Shown: in pieces, positions 16,250-24,821 of the stretch
Layout: the number at the start of each line of letters is the position of its first letter
How positions within the stretch are numbered: position 1 is the stretch's first letter
Assembly: GCF_011493005.1 (NCBI RefSeq)
Contig: NZ_CP049158.1
Location: forward strand, 434,001 to 498,000
Reading direction: 5' to 3'
Length of the DNA stretch: 64,000 bases
Source of the DNA: Caballeronia sp. SBC1
Lineage (GTDB): Bacteria; Pseudomonadota; Gammaproteobacteria; Burkholderiales; Burkholderiaceae
Made by a program: the position numbers and the translations under genes
The notes under the pieces: generated by a model
Databases searched by the model: none
What the model was told of the DNA's origin: nothing
The model's input: only the letters and a program-made list of their open reading frames with translations

Positions 16250-16972
16250 TCAAGCCTCCGTCGGGGTCTGGTTTGCGCCGCGCAGCACAATGTCGAACTC
16301 GTAACCGAGCGCATAGCTTTCCTCGGTCGTATCGATGGAAAAGCGCGAAATCATCCGGCTGCGCGCATGTTCCGGCGTGCCCTGGAAAATCGGATCGAGA
16401 TCGAGCAGCGGGTCGCCGGGGAAGTACATTTGCGTGACAAGACGCGAGCCGAAGTAGTCGCCGAACAGCGAGAAGTGGATGTGATTGGGACGCCAGGCGT
16501 TCGAATGATTGCCCCACGGGTACGCGCCCGGCTTGATCGTGAGAAAGCGATACCGCCCTTCGTTGTCAGTCAGGCAACGGCCGGCGCCCAGGAAATTCGG
16601 GTCGAGCGGAGCCGCGTGCTGATCGGCTTTGTGCACATAACGCCCAGCCGCGTTCGCTTGCCAGATCTCAACCAGCGTATTGCGCACCGGCCGGCCGCCT
16701 TCGTCGAGCACGCGCCCCGTCACGATGATGCGTTCGCCCAGCGGCTCGCCGTTCTTCGCCGCGTTGCGCGTGAGGTCATGATCGAGCTTGCCGAGATCGT
16801 CAGCGCCATATACCGGCACGCGTCGGTCCTTCAGGTTCTCTTTCAGCGGGATCAGCGGGCGCGACGGGCTGCGCAGCACGGAGGACTTGTAGCCCGGGTG
16901 GCAATACGGCGGGTGGGAATCCCAGTCGCGCGGCGTCAGGATGAGGGAGGGGGAAGTCACGGGGGTAGTCAC
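16250..16972 (-). CDS. pcaH: Protocatechuate 3,4-dioxygenase, beta subunit (iron-binding)
   Basis: The 240-residue beta chain carries the catalytic ferric iron. The expected ligands are visible: a Tyr in VEIWQANAAGRYVHK, a Tyr in GAYPWGNHSNAWRPNHIHFS, and the two His of PNHIHFS. The N terminus (DWDSHPPYCHPGYKSSVLRS) is typical of PcaH. It is the first gene of the pcaH-pcaG pair and is divergent from the LysR gene at 17072, whose product probably activates it. A 7-bp inverted repeat lies in the promoter between them. Confidence 0.95.
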   Translation of the reverse strand: MTTPVTSPSLILTPRDWDSHPPYCHPGYKSSVLRSPSRPLIPLKENLKDRRVPVYGADDLGKLDHDLTRNAAKNGEPLGERIIVTGRVLDEGGRPVRNTLVEIWQANAAGRYVHKADQHAAPLDPNFLGAGRCLTDNEGRYRFLTIKPGAYPWGNHSNAWRPNHIHFSLFGDYFGSRLVTQMYFPGDPLLDLDPIFQGTPEHARSRMISRFSIDTTEESYALGYEFDIVLRGANQTPTEA

Positions 16973-17025
16973 TTTTTCTGTCTCCGACTTTTAAAATGTG
17001 AATCAACACTTTATCGAAGCCGTGA

Positions 17026-17064
17026 AGTTATGGAAAATGACGTTTTATGCATTCAGACATAACT
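17026..17064. promoter_or_regulatory. Inverted repeat in the pcaH/pcaQ promoter, possible PcaQ site
   Basis: AGTTATG (17026-17032) and CATAACT (17058-17064) form an inverted repeat with a 25-nt spacer in the 99-bp divergent region. LysR-type activators bind paired half-sites in such positions, and PcaQ sites in other bacteria are reported to contain ATAAC-type half-sites. The match is by eye only. Confidence 0.4.
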
Positions 17065-17071
17065 GATCGTC

Positions 17072-18088
17072 ATGGCTAAAAATCCTGTCTCGCCCGTCTT
17101 GGCGGGGACGCCGAACAAGCTGAATAAGCCCGTCATGCCGCTCGCCAACCTGACCAGCGGCCGGATCAAGTTCCGCCATCTGCAGTGCTTCCTGGCGGTG
17201 ACGCAATTCGGCAGTGTGCAGCGCGCCGCCGACAGCCTCTCGATCACGCAGCCGGCGGTATCGAAGACTATAGGCGAGCTGGAATCCATTCTGGGCGTCC
17301 GGCTGTTCGAACGCGGCCGCCGAGGCGCCGCGCCCACGCGCGAAGGCCGACTGTTCGCGCCGCACGCTGCAGCCTGCGTAGGGGCTTTGCGGGAAGGCGT
17401 GGATGAGTTGTCGCGGCATGGCGTCGAGATGCCCGGCACGGTCGCGCTGGGCGTCCTGCCGACGGTCGCGCCCGCGTTGCTGCCGCCCACGCTTGTCGCG
17501 TTTCGGGCGCACTGGCCGGATGTCTCCGTGCGGGTATGGACCGGGTCGAACTCGCAGTTGCTCGAACGCCTGAAATCCGCCGATGCCGACCTGGTCATCG
17601 GCCGTCTGTCCGAACCTGAAGCCATGGTGGGGATGACCTTCGAGCAGTTGTACCGTGAGCCGTTGACGGTCGTCGTGCGCGGCGATCACCCACTCGTGCA
17701 CGAAAGCAATATCACGGCGTCGGTGCTTGCCCGCTTTCCGGTGGTCGTACCGCCGTTTGGAACACTGATTCGCCAGTCCGCTGAAAGCGTGTTGACGGCG
17801 TTCGGCGCGCAGGCGCTCAGTTCGCTGATTGAAACCTTGTCGGTGTCGCTTGGGCGCGCTCTTGCATTGCACAACGACGCGGTATGGTTCGTCCCGTCGA
17901 GCGTGGTTGAACATGACATCGAATTGAAGCTGCTTGCCCGCTTGCCAATGCCCTTCGCGAGCGCCGATGAACCCATCGGCCTGATACTCCGTCATGACCG
18001 CGTGCGATCGCCTGCACTGGACAGTCTGATCGATGCAATCCGGGAGGCCGGAAGGCAGCGCGAGGCGGTTCGTATCGGTATGAAATAG
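17072..18088 (+). CDS. pcaQ: LysR-type activator of protocatechuate genes (PcaQ-like)
   Basis: This 338-residue LysR protein has the helix-turn-helix at about residues 30-90 (FRHLQCFLAVTQFGSVQRAA, then ITQPAVSKTIGELESILG and RLFERGRRG). The N-terminal extension of some 25 residues is longer than usual. The rest is a periplasmic-binding-protein-like effector domain that in PcaQ senses the pathway intermediate carboxymuconolactone or a relative. It is divergent from pcaH-pcaG, the classic PcaQ arrangement. The ATG at 17072 lacks a strong ribosome-binding site, so a shorter start inside the extension is possible. Confidence 0.85.
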   Translation: MAKNPVSPVLAGTPNKLNKPVMPLANLTSGRIKFRHLQCFLAVTQFGSVQRAADSLSITQPAVSKTIGELESILGVRLFERGRRGAAPTREGRLFAPHAAACVGALREGVDELSRHGVEMPGTVALGVLPTVAPALLPPTLVAFRAHWPDVSVRVWTGSNSQLLERLKSADADLVIGRLSEPEAMVGMTFEQLYREPLTVVVRGDHPLVHESNITASVLARFPVVVPPFGTLIRQSAESVLTAFGAQALSSLIETLSVSLGRALALHNDAVWFVPSSVVEHDIELKLLARLPMPFASADEPIGLILRHDRVRSPALDSLIDAIREAGRQREAVRIGMK

Positions 18089-18401
18089 CTTGTATGGAGG
18101 CTTGCCGCAGGCACTTGTTACCGCAAATGTGGGATCGGCAAAACCCCATTAGCATACGTGCGACAAAAGCTATATAAGTGGGCGAGGCTGGGCCACGCAG
18201 CGTTCAAGGCACGCGCAATGCTGCCGCGAAAAGCCGGCTTGAAGCTTACTCAAAGCGGACCACGCTAGCACCGTGTGAGCGCTGCAAACAACCATACTGT
18301 AAGCAAGCGCAACAGAATTTGCGTGCAACCAAAGTTCGCTTCGTGCTGTCTGACTCCGCAACTCTTCAATCACTGGGACGCTCATCAAAGCCGCCAGCAA
18401 A
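18089..18401. other. Intergenic region before the response regulator
   Basis: These 313 bp contain no convincing gene. Short open frames cross it but have no ribosome-binding sites or family-like sequence. It presumably carries the promoter of the gene at 18402. Confidence 0.55.
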
Positions 18402-18770
18402 ATGAAAACCGTATTGCTCGTCGACGACGACCCCGCCACCCTCGAAGCCTGGACTTTGTGCATGCAGTCTGCGGACTGCAACGTGTTGTCTGCGTTCGAC
18501 GGTAACGGCGCGCTTGCATTATTGGGCGAGCACAGCGTGGATATCGTGGTATCCGACTGGATGATGCCGGGGCTAGGCGGCGCGTTGTTGTGCCAGACCA
18601 TGAAGACCAACTCGGCCTTCGCACACATTCCCTTCCTGATGATCTCGGGCCATCCGCACCCGCCGGCTTTCGTTCACTACGACGGTTATTTACAGAAGCC
18701 CGTCGAGACGGAAGCGTTGTTGTCAGCGGTGGACCGCCTGTGCGCCGCGAAGCGCCGCCGCCCGTTCTGA
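18402..18770 (+). CDS. Stand-alone response regulator receiver domain
   Basis: The 122-residue protein is a single CheY-like receiver without an output domain. The acidic cluster is VDDDP (residues 7-11), the phosphoacceptor Asp52 sits in VSDWMMPG, Ser82 is in ISG, and the conserved Lys99 is in LQKP, so all phosphorylation residues are present. It would act by binding a partner after phosphorylation. No histidine kinase gene is nearby, so its kinase is elsewhere and the pathway is unknown. The start at 18402 fits the family but has a poor ribosome-binding site. Confidence 0.88.
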   Translation: MKTVLLVDDDPATLEAWTLCMQSADCNVLSAFDGNGALALLGEHSVDIVVSDWMMPGLGGALLCQTMKTNSAFAHIPFLMISGHPHPPAFVHYDGYLQKPVETEALLSAVDRLCAAKRRRPF

Positions 18771-18809
18771 TCCCGCGCGCTGCGGTTTTGCCTGCCCGGC
18801 GGCGTTACC

Positions 18810-18845
18810 GCACTTATTGCACTTACTGCACTTACCGCGCTCATT
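18810..18845. repeat. 9-bp tandem repeat, about four units
   Basis: Four consecutive 9-bp units of the form GCACTTAYY occur (gcacttatt, gcacttact, gcacttacc, then a diverged gcgctcatt). They lie between the response regulator and the convergent acyltransferase gene. It is likely a slippage-prone microrepeat. Confidence 0.75.
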
Positions 18846-18864
18846 GCCCATAGCCGCGCTTGGC

Positions 18865-19578
18865 TCAGGCGAGCCGCGCCAGCTCCTTCTCCATCCGGTC
18901 TTGCGCAAGCCGGTTCAACTCTTGAGGCACCACGCAATCGGCGGGCAACGGCGGCAGCACGATCACGCGGATATGCCCGGGTTGATCGGGCCAGCCTTTC
19001 GCCGGCCAGTATTTGCCGGCGTTGTGCACGACCGGCACGGCGGGCACTTGCGTGGAACACGCAAGCCTCACGCCGCCCGATGCCAGCTTGAGCGGGGCGT
19101 CGTGCGCCACTCGCGTGCCTTCGGGAAAGATCACCACCACGTCGCCCAGCGCGAGCTTTTCGGCGCATTCGCGCGTGACGGCCTGATGCGCCTGACGAGG
19201 CGAACCGCGATCCAGGCTGACCATGTCCAGGCCCTTCAGCACCCAGCCGAAGAACGGGATGCGCTTGAGGTCGCTCTTGAATACGAAGCTGATGCGGCGC
19301 GGAAACAGCGCCATGAATGCGAGCGTTTCCCATGTCGACTCGTGCCGGCACAGCATGATGAACGGCTCATTCGGCAGATTCTCCAGCCCTTCGACTGAAC
19401 ACGATACGCCCGTGATCACGCGCATCATTTTGACCATCGCGCGGCACCATTGTTTGGCGAGCCAATAACGCCCGCTGCGGCCGACGAACGGAAACAGAGG
19501 CAGAATCAGGATCGACCACACCGTACCGCTGCCAAGCAGGTAGGTCGCGAATAGCCACTTGACGAAGGTTCGATGCAT
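18865..19578 (-). CDS. 1-acyl-sn-glycerol-3-phosphate acyltransferase (PlsC-like)
   Basis: This 237-residue membrane-associated acyltransferase should add an acyl chain at position 2 of lysophosphatidate in phospholipid synthesis. An N-terminal hydrophobic helix (LFATYLLGSGTVWSILILPL) is followed by the acyltransferase blocks. The first reads CRHESTWETL, an HX4E variant of the usual HX4D. The next are FVFKSDLKRIPFFGW, SLDRGSPRQAHQ and the substrate-binding VVIFPEGTR. The HX4E form is common in betaproteobacterial PlsC relatives. The start at 19578 places the first helix at the N terminus, and the open frame continues upstream without family sequence. Confidence 0.85.
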   Translation of the reverse strand: MHRTFVKWLFATYLLGSGTVWSILILPLFPFVGRSGRYWLAKQWCRAMVKMMRVITGVSCSVEGLENLPNEPFIMLCRHESTWETLAFMALFPRRISFVFKSDLKRIPFFGWVLKGLDMVSLDRGSPRQAHQAVTRECAEKLALGDVVVIFPEGTRVAHDAPLKLASGGVRLACSTQVPAVPVVHNAGKYWPAKGWPDQPGHIRVIVLPPLPADCVVPQELNRLAQDRMEKELARLA

Positions 19579-19820
19579 TAAAAAATGGATGATGGTAAAA
19601 ATGGGGCGAAAGGGGTGCGGCGGGTTGCAAAGCGTCCTGGGGTACGGTGACCGGCCCGACGTTTGAGCGCGACATGCGAAACCCGAAGGATAGCGTGTGC
19701 GGCGGCTCATGTCCCAAACTCAGTCCTGGGCACGGTCCCGGGTGCAGCCCTGAGCGCGCCTCCATGCTACCCGCCCGATGACAATCAGAGAGGCACCGGT
19801 CTCTCTTTAACGGAGTTGCA

Positions 19821-21041
19821 ATGACGGACGAAGCAAACAGCGAAGTGAAGGGCGAGTTGACGAATGGAGAGGGTGCCAAGCCAGTCGATGAGCCGGCGCC
19901 TGCGTTCGAGGACGGAATGCTGGACGTCGGCGATGGCCACGCCATGTACTGGCGTGCGCAAGGTCCCAAGGACGCCCCTGTGATGCTGATCGTCCACGGC
20001 GGTCCCGGCGGTGCGATGAACCTGAAGTGGGCGGATGTGCTCGATGCGTCGAAGTGGCGCATGGTTTTCTTCGATCAACGCGGCTGCGGCAAATCCACGC
20101 CGTTCGGCAAGCTAGAGCACAACGGCACGAATGATCTTATCGACGATATGGAGAAGCTCCGGGTCGCGCTCGGCATCGAGAAATGGGCGCTGTTCGGCGG
20201 CTCGTGGGGCACGACGCTCGCGCTCAGCTACGGCGTGACGCATCCCGAACGCTGTCTCGGCTTTTTGCTGCGCGGGATTTTCCTCGCGCGCAAGGAGGAC
20301 ATCGACTGGTTCCTGTGGGACGTACAGCGCGTGTTTCCGGATGCACACCGGGCGTTCCTGGATGCCATCGAGACCGCGAGCGGCCAGCGCCCGCGCAGCG
20401 TCGCCGAGATTCTGGCGCTGACCGGCGCGCCGCTCGCTCGTTTCGATGACGCGGGCATCAAGCTCGCCCGTGCGTGGTCGGGCTTCGAGGCGACGTTATC
20501 GGTGGTGAACAAACCGGCGTCGAAAAAGGGCACTGACCAAACGCTCAAGGACCAACCAAAAGACGACGAATCGAAAGGCGACGTGAAAGGCGAGGCCCCG
20601 GTCATAGCAGCTCAAACCGATGTCGCGCAAACCAACGCCACGATGCCCGAAGCGCCCCAGGCTGATCCGACTCAAGCTGAGCCAGCGACCCCCGAAGCCA
20701 CCCGCGAGGCCAACGCCGCGGCGATCTCCATGTCGCTGCTGGAGCATCACTACATGGCGCATGAGTTGCCGCCGGAGCCGTTGTTGCCGCGTATTGCCAG
20801 GATTGCGCATCTGCCGTGCGCGCTTGTTCATGGACGCTTCGACATGGTGTGCCCCGCCGATCAGGCGCAGGCCCTCGCCGACGTATGGCCGGGCGCGCAG
20901 CTATCCATTGTCGATGCCGCGGGTCACTGGACCTTCGAACCCGGCAACGTGACAGCGTTGAAAGCCGGCGGCGAGTATCTAGCGCGAACGCTGGCCGCGA
21001 AGCCAACGCCGACGCCAACCCCGGCGCCAACCTCAAGCTAG
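19821..21041 (+). CDS. Alpha/beta hydrolase, proline iminopeptidase-like, with a low-complexity insert
   Basis: The core reads as a prolyl aminopeptidase: LIVHGGPGGAMN (oxyanion region), FFDQRGCGKSTP, the nucleophile elbow GGSWGTTLALSYG, the Asp in ALVHGRFDMVCP and the His in AGHWTF. Such enzymes remove N-terminal proline from peptides. At 406 residues it is well above the usual 310-320. The excess is an N-terminal acidic tail, a 70-residue insert (about 232-302) rich in Lys, Asp, Glu, Gln, Ala and Pro in the cap region, and a Thr-Pro-rich tail. The insert has the look of a flexible linker. The catalytic triad seems intact, so activity is likely. Confidence 0.82.
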   Translation: MTDEANSEVKGELTNGEGAKPVDEPAPAFEDGMLDVGDGHAMYWRAQGPKDAPVMLIVHGGPGGAMNLKWADVLDASKWRMVFFDQRGCGKSTPFGKLEHNGTNDLIDDMEKLRVALGIEKWALFGGSWGTTLALSYGVTHPERCLGFLLRGIFLARKEDIDWFLWDVQRVFPDAHRAFLDAIETASGQRPRSVAEILALTGAPLARFDDAGIKLARAWSGFEATLSVVNKPASKKGTDQTLKDQPKDDESKGDVKGEAPVIAAQTDVAQTNATMPEAPQADPTQAEPATPEATREANAAAISMSLLEHHYMAHELPPEPLLPRIARIAHLPCALVHGRFDMVCPADQAQALADVWPGAQLSIVDAAGHWTFEPGNVTALKAGGEYLARTLAAKPTPTPTPAPTSS

Positions 21042-22285
21042 GCTGAAGGCGGCAGCAATCCGTCCGCCGATACGGCGAGACGCTCCCAGTCCAGATCCGC
21101 GCCAAACACGAGCGGGTCGCCGCGATAGATGATGAAGATGGACAGCGTCACGCAGAGCCCGGTCCCGGTCGCCGATAAATACGGAGCACTCACCATCAGC
21201 CGCTGCGGATGCGCGAGGGCATCGACGAAATACGGCCGGTTGTCCCAGCGGCCGATCGACGGTTTGCTCAGCGGGGCGAGGCGCGCAGCGATCGGGGCCG
21301 TGCCGGCGCCTTCGATCATCGGGATACACTCGCGGCCGCCCTGATCGAGGAAAAAGCAACTTACCGTGCATGGCAGCGCTCGCAGATCCTCGCAGGCACG
21401 CTCCGGCAACGCGCCGGCCCACATTCGTTCAGCCGCCTCCGCAAAGCGCGTCCGATACGGCATCAGCAGCAAGTCGATGGCAAGCTCGCGGGTCTGGCGC
21501 GTGTGGGCGAGGGTATCGAAGACGGTTTCGATCTGCTGCGTCGCGGCTTCCTCGGGCGAGCGCCCGGGACCTGGCTGGCCAAACAGGAAACCCTGCACGA
21601 AGTCCACACCCGAGCGCGCCGCCAGCAGCAAGTCCTCCTCGCTCTCGATGCCTTCGGCAACCACCAGCATGCCTGCCTCGTGCAACAGGCTCACCAGCTT
21701 CGGCATGACCGACTCGCGCAAGTCCGGCTGATGCGCGTGGATGAGGCTGCGATCCAGTTTCACGATGTCCGGCCGCAAGGTCAGCAACCGATCCAGATTC
21801 GAGTGCCCGGCGCCGAAGTCGTCCACTGCCACCAGAAAGCCTTGTGACCGGAATGCCTGGGTCGCATGGGCGAACGCGCAGACGTCGTTGCCACCCGACT
21901 CCAGCAGCTCGATCACGATTTCTTCCGGCCGCACGCCCGATTCACGCGCGAGTTCGGCGAGTTGCCGCGCATAGCCGGGGTCGATGAAATTTGCCGGTGT
22001 CACGTTCAGGAACAGCCAGGTCTGGCCGGGCAACCATCTGGCGGCGTTGTGCAAATGGGTGACGTGACTCAGGCGGTCGAGTGCGCCGGTCGAGCTCGCC
22101 ACAATCGCCTTCGCGAACAGGTCGAGCGGCGCCAGCAAGTCGCCCGCCGATGCAACGCCGCGCAACAAAGCCTCATAGCCGACCTGGCGCTGGTGGGGCA
22201 AGCTGTAGATCGGCTGGAAGTGCGAATAGAGCGCGATGCCGTCGAACGCGGCTTGCGGGGGAGGCTTCCCGAGTGCACGCCGCAT
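21038..22285 (-). CDS. EAL-domain c-di-GMP phosphodiesterase with a C-terminal sensor-like domain
   Basis: The first 250 residues form an EAL domain with the catalytic set apparently complete: YEALLRG, FLNVTP, VIELLES, VAVDDFGAGHSN, VKLDRS, VAEGIES and FVQGFLFG. It should hydrolyse c-di-GMP to pGpG. Residues about 280-415 resemble the PAS/Cache-like C-terminal domain of YkuI-type proteins (RPYFVDALAHPQRLMVSAPY, then GLCVTLSIFI), which is thought to bind a ligand or mediate dimers. There is no GGDEF domain or membrane helix, so the enzyme is cytoplasmic. Its start overlaps a small hydrophobic open frame, and its end overlaps the convergent peptidase gene by 4 bp. Confidence 0.88.
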   Translation of the reverse strand: MRRALGKPPPQAAFDGIALYSHFQPIYSLPHQRQVGYEALLRGVASAGDLLAPLDLFAKAIVASSTGALDRLSHVTHLHNAARWLPGQTWLFLNVTPANFIDPGYARQLAELARESGVRPEEIVIELLESGGNDVCAFAHATQAFRSQGFLVAVDDFGAGHSNLDRLLTLRPDIVKLDRSLIHAHQPDLRESVMPKLVSLLHEAGMLVVAEGIESEEDLLLAARSGVDFVQGFLFGQPGPGRSPEEAATQQIETVFDTLAHTRQTRELAIDLLLMPYRTRFAEAAERMWAGALPERACEDLRALPCTVSCFFLDQGGRECIPMIEGAGTAPIAARLAPLSKPSIGRWDNRPYFVDALAHPQRLMVSAPYLSATGTGLCVTLSIFIIYRGDPLVFGADLDWERLAVSADGLLPPSA

Positions 22286-22494
22286 CAGGACGCTGCTGCC
22301 GGGAGACGACAGGTGTTACCGGTCGGCACGGCCATGCCGGCTAGTGCAACACCTCCCATGACGAATAGCGAAAACGCGCGCACGATGAACGGCACGAGCC
22401 GTGCGGGCAACACTGCCAGCGCCGCCATGCAACAACGGAGAGCCTGCCCGGTCAGATCGGCTGCACAAACACGAGTCAGGAACAGTTCGAACAT
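22285..22494 (-). CDS. Possible small hydrophobic protein upstream of the EAL gene
   Basis: A 69-codon frame with two hydrophobic segments (LRCCMAALAVLPARLVPFI and FSLFVMGGVALAGMAV) ends in a TGA that overlaps the ATG of the EAL gene as TGATG, the arrangement seen in translationally coupled pairs. The EAL gene itself has no clear ribosome-binding site, which coupling would explain. Against it, this frame also lacks a good ribosome-binding site and I recognise no family. It could be an accidental frame. Confidence 0.3.
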   Translation of the reverse strand: MFELFLTRVCAADLTGQALRCCMAALAVLPARLVPFIVRAFSLFVMGGVALAGMAVPTGNTCRLPAAAS

Positions 22495-22524
22495 GATGTT
22501 GGTCTGCGCGTGTGAATGTGACTA

Positions 22525-22551
22525 GTGGGACGAGTGGGACGAGTGGGGTGA
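22525..22551. repeat. 9-bp tandem repeat, three units
   Basis: Units gtgggacga, gtgggacga and gtggggtga follow each other in the gene-poor stretch 22495-22807. Apart from this microrepeat and the promoter of the next gene, that 313-bp stretch shows nothing I can name. Confidence 0.7.
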
Positions 22552-22807
22552 GTAGAACGGGGCTCGGCAACGCTTGAGGCCGGACAACATCTTATCGGAT
22601 CAAATGGCGGCCAGCTTGAGCGTGAAGGGATCATGCCACGTGTTGGCCGGGCGCCGGCCGCTTTGATGGGCGGGCGTTTGCGGGATGCTAAAAATGCCGG
22701 GGAAGGCCTGTCGCACGGTAAATTTGGGACAGGAATGGTACGATCGCGCCTTGCAAGCCGGCGGGCGATGCTCGTCGAATAGTGAATCAAGTTACGGAGG
22801 CGAACCG

Positions 22808-23230
22808 ATGGCCCAACAGAAAACCAACCCGAAGCTGGAGCAGGCGCTGACGCGCGGCGACCTCGCGATTCGCCAGGCCAACTCCGGCCGCGCAACGGCT
22901 GTGCTGCGCGCGCTTGGCAAGATGATTGTGGAGGCTTCGGCGACCATCGGCGTGGAAGCGTTTGTCGTGATTCATGACGGCGACAAGATCTACGATCCGG
23001 CTGACGGCATGTGGCCGCAACAACTGCTGGTGTCGCTCGATGGCCCGGTGGAAGACGCGGACCCGGACGAGCTACGCACCGTGACCTTGATGGCCGATAC
23101 CCCCGCGACCGTGTTCCGATGCGAATGGCAACGCGCAGACGGCAAGATCGGCCGTCAGGAAGGGCGCCCGCTCGCGATGGTGGCGTTCATCACCGACGTG
23201 GATATCCCCTGGCTCGACGACGAAGATTGA
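22808..23230 (+). CDS. Conserved-looking protein of unknown function
   Basis: The 140-residue soluble protein starts at an ATG preceded by a strong ribosome-binding site (acggaggc, 7 nt away). In-frame codons upstream lack one. The N-terminal half is helical (LEQALTRGDLAIRQA, then AVLRALGKMIVEAS) and leads into strands such as EAFVVIHDGDKIYDPAD. The C-terminal end is strongly acidic (DVDIPWLDDED). No catalytic motif, signal peptide or membrane segment is visible. I do not recognise the family. It is a single gene, 577 bp downstream of the divergently transcribed EAL gene's small leader frame region and before an unusually AT-rich gap. Confidence 0.7.
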   Translation: MAQQKTNPKLEQALTRGDLAIRQANSGRATAVLRALGKMIVEASATIGVEAFVVIHDGDKIYDPADGMWPQQLLVSLDGPVEDADPDELRTVTLMADTPATVFRCEWQRADGKIGRQEGRPLAMVAFITDVDIPWLDDED

Positions 23231-23913
23231 GAAAGAGCGGGGCCTACGGTCGACAAGTCAGCGGATGCGCCCCCATCCGCTGTTCCCCACGCTTCTTCAT
23301 TCTGCAGAACCGGCACCGGTTGGCGCTTCAGGTGGAACCTGTTCCGGTTCCTGAAGCGCGAATACATAGCACCCTTGAATAGCTTCATCTTTGCATATCG
23401 AAATTCCATAGTGCTATAAGGGCTTATTTACGTCGCCGTATTCGTCAGTTTAATAAACTGTACGTGTGTGAGCGGGTCATTTTTTCCGGCTCGCGATTCC
23501 AGCCGTTTCGCTTGCCCACTAATTCACTCTCGATATAAAGTCGCCGACAAAAAATCCGTTATATAAGCATGAGCACTCGAACGGTGCAGCATCGGAGGCA
23601 GCCGAGGCGAAAACATGGCATTAGATTTTTCTAACCATAATTAATGGCAAAAAAGCAGTTCTGTTTCACGCGCGCGACACATACTTACCAGCTGAAATTT
23701 TTCATAATACGAAATTCGGGAAGGTGATTAGGGCCGTCGAACGCGAAAAGCACTGAAAATATAGAATTTTTTGAAGTTTCTTTAGAGATTTATTTGGTAG
23801 CACGCACCCCATCAATTGCCTTTGGGCGAGACTAAATCCGTCGTGTGATTCGTTTGCGTGAAGTCAAACGTTCCGCGGCGTCCTCCTTCTCGCCAAAAAT
23901 GGGGTAGCACAAA
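23231..23913. other. Long AT-rich intergenic region with two hairpins before the FeeM-like gene
   Basis: These 683 bp hold no convincing gene. Near the left end there is a perfect palindrome (AACCGG, 2 nt, CCGGTT at 23308-23321). It is followed by a hairpin at 23324-23358 whose arms share CGCTTCAGG / CCTGAAGCG with an inner AACC / GGTT pairing, a likely terminator for the preceding gene. From about 23420 the DNA is clearly AT-richer than its surroundings. A 9-codon frame at 23615 is noted but not supported. The region probably contains the promoter of the synthase gene at 23914. Confidence 0.6.
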
Positions 23914-24708
23914 ATGGAACAGCTTAATAAGGCAGGTCAAAGCAGCGTTTTTCGCAACGGGCATATTGAACACGGTGAACGCGCGGGGCTGCTTGAGCGG
24001 GCGGTTGTACGCGCTCAAGAGAAGCGCGAGTCCATGCCTTTCACGATCCGTATTGTTCGTGAAAACGCCGATCTTGAGAAAGTCGTTGAGATCCGGCGCA
24101 TGGCTTATGGCCGGCATTTGCCGGCTTTTGCCCAGAAACTGGGCATTGAGGAATGCGATCGGGACCCGGGTGTGGCAGTGCTTCTTGCGGAATCGAAGCT
24201 CGATGGCGCGCCGCTGGGTACCATGCGCATTCAAACGAATGAATACGCGCCGCTGGCCGTGGAACAATCGGTGCGTCTGCCTGACTGGCTGGCCGGCAGC
24301 CGGCTGGCGGAAGCAACCCGGTTGGGTGTGGCGGGCGGTGGTGTGGGCCGTGTTGTCAAGGTAATGCTTTGCAAGGCTTTGTGGCTTTATTGCGAGCAGC
24401 AGCTGGTCGACTATATGGTTATTACCGCGCGTGCCCCGTTGGACCGGGAATATGAAGGCATGTTGTTCGAAGATGTATTCGGAGAAAGAGAATTCCTGCC
24501 GATGGCGCATGTTGGCGGATTGCCGCACAGGGTACTTGCAAAAGACGTGATGGCGGCGCGGCGCCGCTGGGAGGAAGCGAAGCATCCGTTATTCCAGTTT
24601 ATGGTGCATACGCATCATCCGGATCTGGATTTACGGACGTCGGATTTATCTTTCCAGCAGGAACCGGTACGATGCCCGGAGGCACCGCAAATTGCTTACG
24701 GCAGGTAA
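23914..24708 (+). CDS. FeeM-like N-acyl amino acid synthase (GNAT fold)
   Basis: The 264-residue protein resembles long-chain N-acyl amino acid synthases of the FeeM type, relatives of acyl-homoserine lactone synthases. These join an acyl chain from acyl carrier protein to an amino acid. Supporting blocks are TIRIVRENADLEKVVEIRR with YGRHLPAFAQ, then APLGTMRIQTNEYAPL, EATRLGV (the GNAT core glutamate region), and VDYMVITARAPLDREYEGMLF. The first 38 residues are an unrelated charged leader. A membrane-bound GGDEF-EAL gene follows 113 bp downstream in the same direction, suggesting joint expression. The acyl and amino acid substrates cannot be told. Confidence 0.72.
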   Translation: MEQLNKAGQSSVFRNGHIEHGERAGLLERAVVRAQEKRESMPFTIRIVRENADLEKVVEIRRMAYGRHLPAFAQKLGIEECDRDPGVAVLLAESKLDGAPLGTMRIQTNEYAPLAVEQSVRLPDWLAGSRLAEATRLGVAGGGVGRVVKVMLCKALWLYCEQQLVDYMVITARAPLDREYEGMLFEDVFGEREFLPMAHVGGLPHRVLAKDVMAARRRWEEAKHPLFQFMVHTHHPDLDLRTSDLSFQQEPVRCPEAPQIAYGR

Positions 24709-24821
24709 TAGAAGATAGCCCGGCCGATCATTGACCGAGGCCACAAGAAACGGCGGCGATTCATTGTTGTTTCGCCGCCGTCGGCGCGACATCTGTCGTG
24801 CAACACGGGGGATTAAAAAGT

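Noticed and set aside
23615..23644. A 9-codon frame (MALDFSNHN) before the FeeM-like gene as a leader peptide
   Set aside because: It has a fair ribosome-binding site, but it is too short to judge, is 270 bp from the next gene, and shows no attenuator structure I can support.
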